Source: Acidipropionibacterium acidipropionici
GTDB taxonomy: Bacteria > Actinomycetota > Actinomycetes > Propionibacteriales > Propionibacteriaceae
Direction: 5' to 3'
Length of the DNA: 64,000 nucleotides
Assembly: GCF_001441165.1 (NCBI RefSeq)
Contig: NZ_CP013126.1
Coordinates: forward strand, 2,757,551-2,821,550
In this document: positions 63,211 through 64,000 of the stretch, one piece after another
How the letters are laid out: the number at the start of each line of letters is the position of its first letter
How positions within the stretch are numbered: the stretch's first letter is position 1
The notes under the pieces: model-generated
Databases searched by the model: none
What the model was told of the DNA's origin: nothing
What the model saw: the letters and a program-made list of their open reading frames with translations, nothing else
Program-made: the position numbers and the translations under genes

Positions 63211-64000
63211 GTGCTGCGAACCCACGAGGCAGGCACCCTGCGAGCCAGCGACATCGGCAAGGAGGTGACCCTGGCCGGCTGGGTCGGCCACCGCCGCGAC
63301 CACGGCGGTGTGGCCTTCATCGACCTGCGCGACGCCTCCGGCCTGGCCCAGGTCGTCATCCGCGACGAGATCCTGGCCTCCTCAGGAGCCCACGACCTGC
63401 GCAACGAGTACTGCATCCGGGTGACCGGCGTCGTCGAGGCCCGCCCCGAGGGCAACGCCAACCCGAACCTGCCCTCCGGCGAGATCGAGGTGGCGATCTC
63501 GGAGCTCACCGTGCTCAACAAGGCCGAGGCCCTGCCCTTCCAGATCGACGAGCACGTCACCGTCGGCGAGGACGCCCGGCTGCGCTACCGCTACCTCGAC
63601 CTTCGCCGCCCCCGCCAGCACGACGCCCTGGTGCTGCGCTCCCAGGTGACCCACACCATCCGCGAGGTCCTCGACCGTCACCACTTCTACGACATCGAGA
63701 CCCCGACCCTGACCCGCTCGACCCCCGAGGGGGCCCGAGACTTCCTGGTGCCGGCTCGCCTGGCGCCCGGCTCCTGGTACGCCCTGCCGCAGAGCCCCCA
63801 GCTGTTCAAGCAGCTGCTCATGGTGGCCGGCATGGAGCGCTACTACCAGATCGCCCGCTGCTACCGCGACGAGGACTTCCGCGCCGACCGCCAGCCCGAG
63901 TTCACCCAGCTGGACATCGAGATGAGCTTCGTCGACCAGGACGACGTCATCGCCCTCGCCGAGGACGTGATGGCCGCCTGCTGGAAGCTCATCGGCGTCG
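63211..64000 (+). CDS. aspS: Aspartyl-tRNA synthetase, 5' part
   Basis: The 263 visible residues run off the window end. The N-terminal anticodon-binding OB fold ([23 protein letters not shown]) is followed by class II motif 1 ([12 protein letters not shown]) and the start of the catalytic domain. That domain includes motif 2 in [25 protein letters not shown], split here over the AMP site. It probably charges tRNAAsp and, given GatCAB, possibly tRNAAsn if non-discriminating. The full protein should be near 590 residues. Confidence 0.95.
   Translation, partial: MLRTHEAGTLRASDIGKEVTLAGWVGHRRDHGGVAFIDLRDASGLAQVVIRDEILASSGAHDLRNEYCIRVTGVVEARPEGNANPNLPSGEIEVAISELTVLNKAEALPFQIDEHVTVGEDARLRYRYLDLRRPRQHDALVLRSQVTHTIREVLDRHHFYDIETPTLTRSTPEGARDFLVPARLAPGSWYALPQSPQLFKQLLMVAGMERYYQIARCYRDEDFRADRQPEFTQLDIEMSFVDQDDVIALAEDVMAACWKLIGV

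Overview
This window is from a high-GC (roughly 70%) actinobacterial chromosome. The gene order hisI-trpE-(Trp-associated membrane protein)-(HGxxPAAW-type protein)-trpC-trpB-trpA-lgt, the gatC-gatA-gatB block, yebC-ruvC-ruvA-ruvB-yajC-secD-secF-apt-rsh and hisS...aspS are classic actinobacterial neighbourhoods. A 1452-residue two-ATPase acyl-CoA dehydratase activase-like protein and the general gene content suggest a Propionibacteriaceae member (for example Acidipropionibacterium), but I cannot fix the genus from the sequence alone.

Layout. 1-1511: tail of a thiamine-precursor-type ABC permease and its substrate-binding protein, the latter with an in-frame stop. 1463-2617 (minus): a VTT-type membrane protein and an ACT-domain protein. 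2739-6075: gatCAB. 6209-7550: an NCS2 nucleobase permease broken by two 1-nt frameshifts. 7579-10244: a DinB-like TIGR03085 protein and a DUF222/HNH (13E12-type) gene that separates it from hisI. 10491-17311: hisI and the trp genes through lgt. 17453-23498: gltBD. 23502-29274 (minus): a complete cellobiose-type (ceb-like) sugar module with a LacI regulator, GH1 beta-glucosidase, two permeases and a binding lipoprotein, under a promoter whose operator sits exactly between -35 and -10. 29394-30373: two small membrane proteins. 30478-34614: dnaE and a membrane protein. 34684-40254: hisD-hisC-hisB-hisH, then about 1.1 kb of AT-richer foreign-looking DNA carrying a toxin-tip/immunity remnant, then hisA/priA. 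40354-50977: yebC, ruvCAB, yajC-secDF, apt, a K+ channel and rsh. 51094-55864: thrC, a DUF349 protein, a metallo-beta-lactamase-fold hydrolase and hisS. 55903-61001: the giant dehydratase-activase-like protein with a divergent TetR regulator. 61113-64000: a glycosyltransferase-like gene, an alpha/beta hydrolase and the 5' part of aspS.

How it fits together. There is no trpF in the trp cluster, and the hisA gene is of the actinobacterial priA type, so it probably serves both the histidine and tryptophan pathways. Eight genes, including hisI, hisD, priA and thrC, show a TANNNT-like hexamer 6-7 nt before the start codon, the signature of leaderless transcripts.

The most interesting points are the toxin/immunity remnant inside the his cluster, the orphan giant activase with its divergent TetR, the operator architecture of the sugar module, a 30-bp divergent promoter at 53773-53802, and a set of apparent one-base homopolymer losses (two in the permease, one at the gltB start) that may be assembly errors rather than biology.
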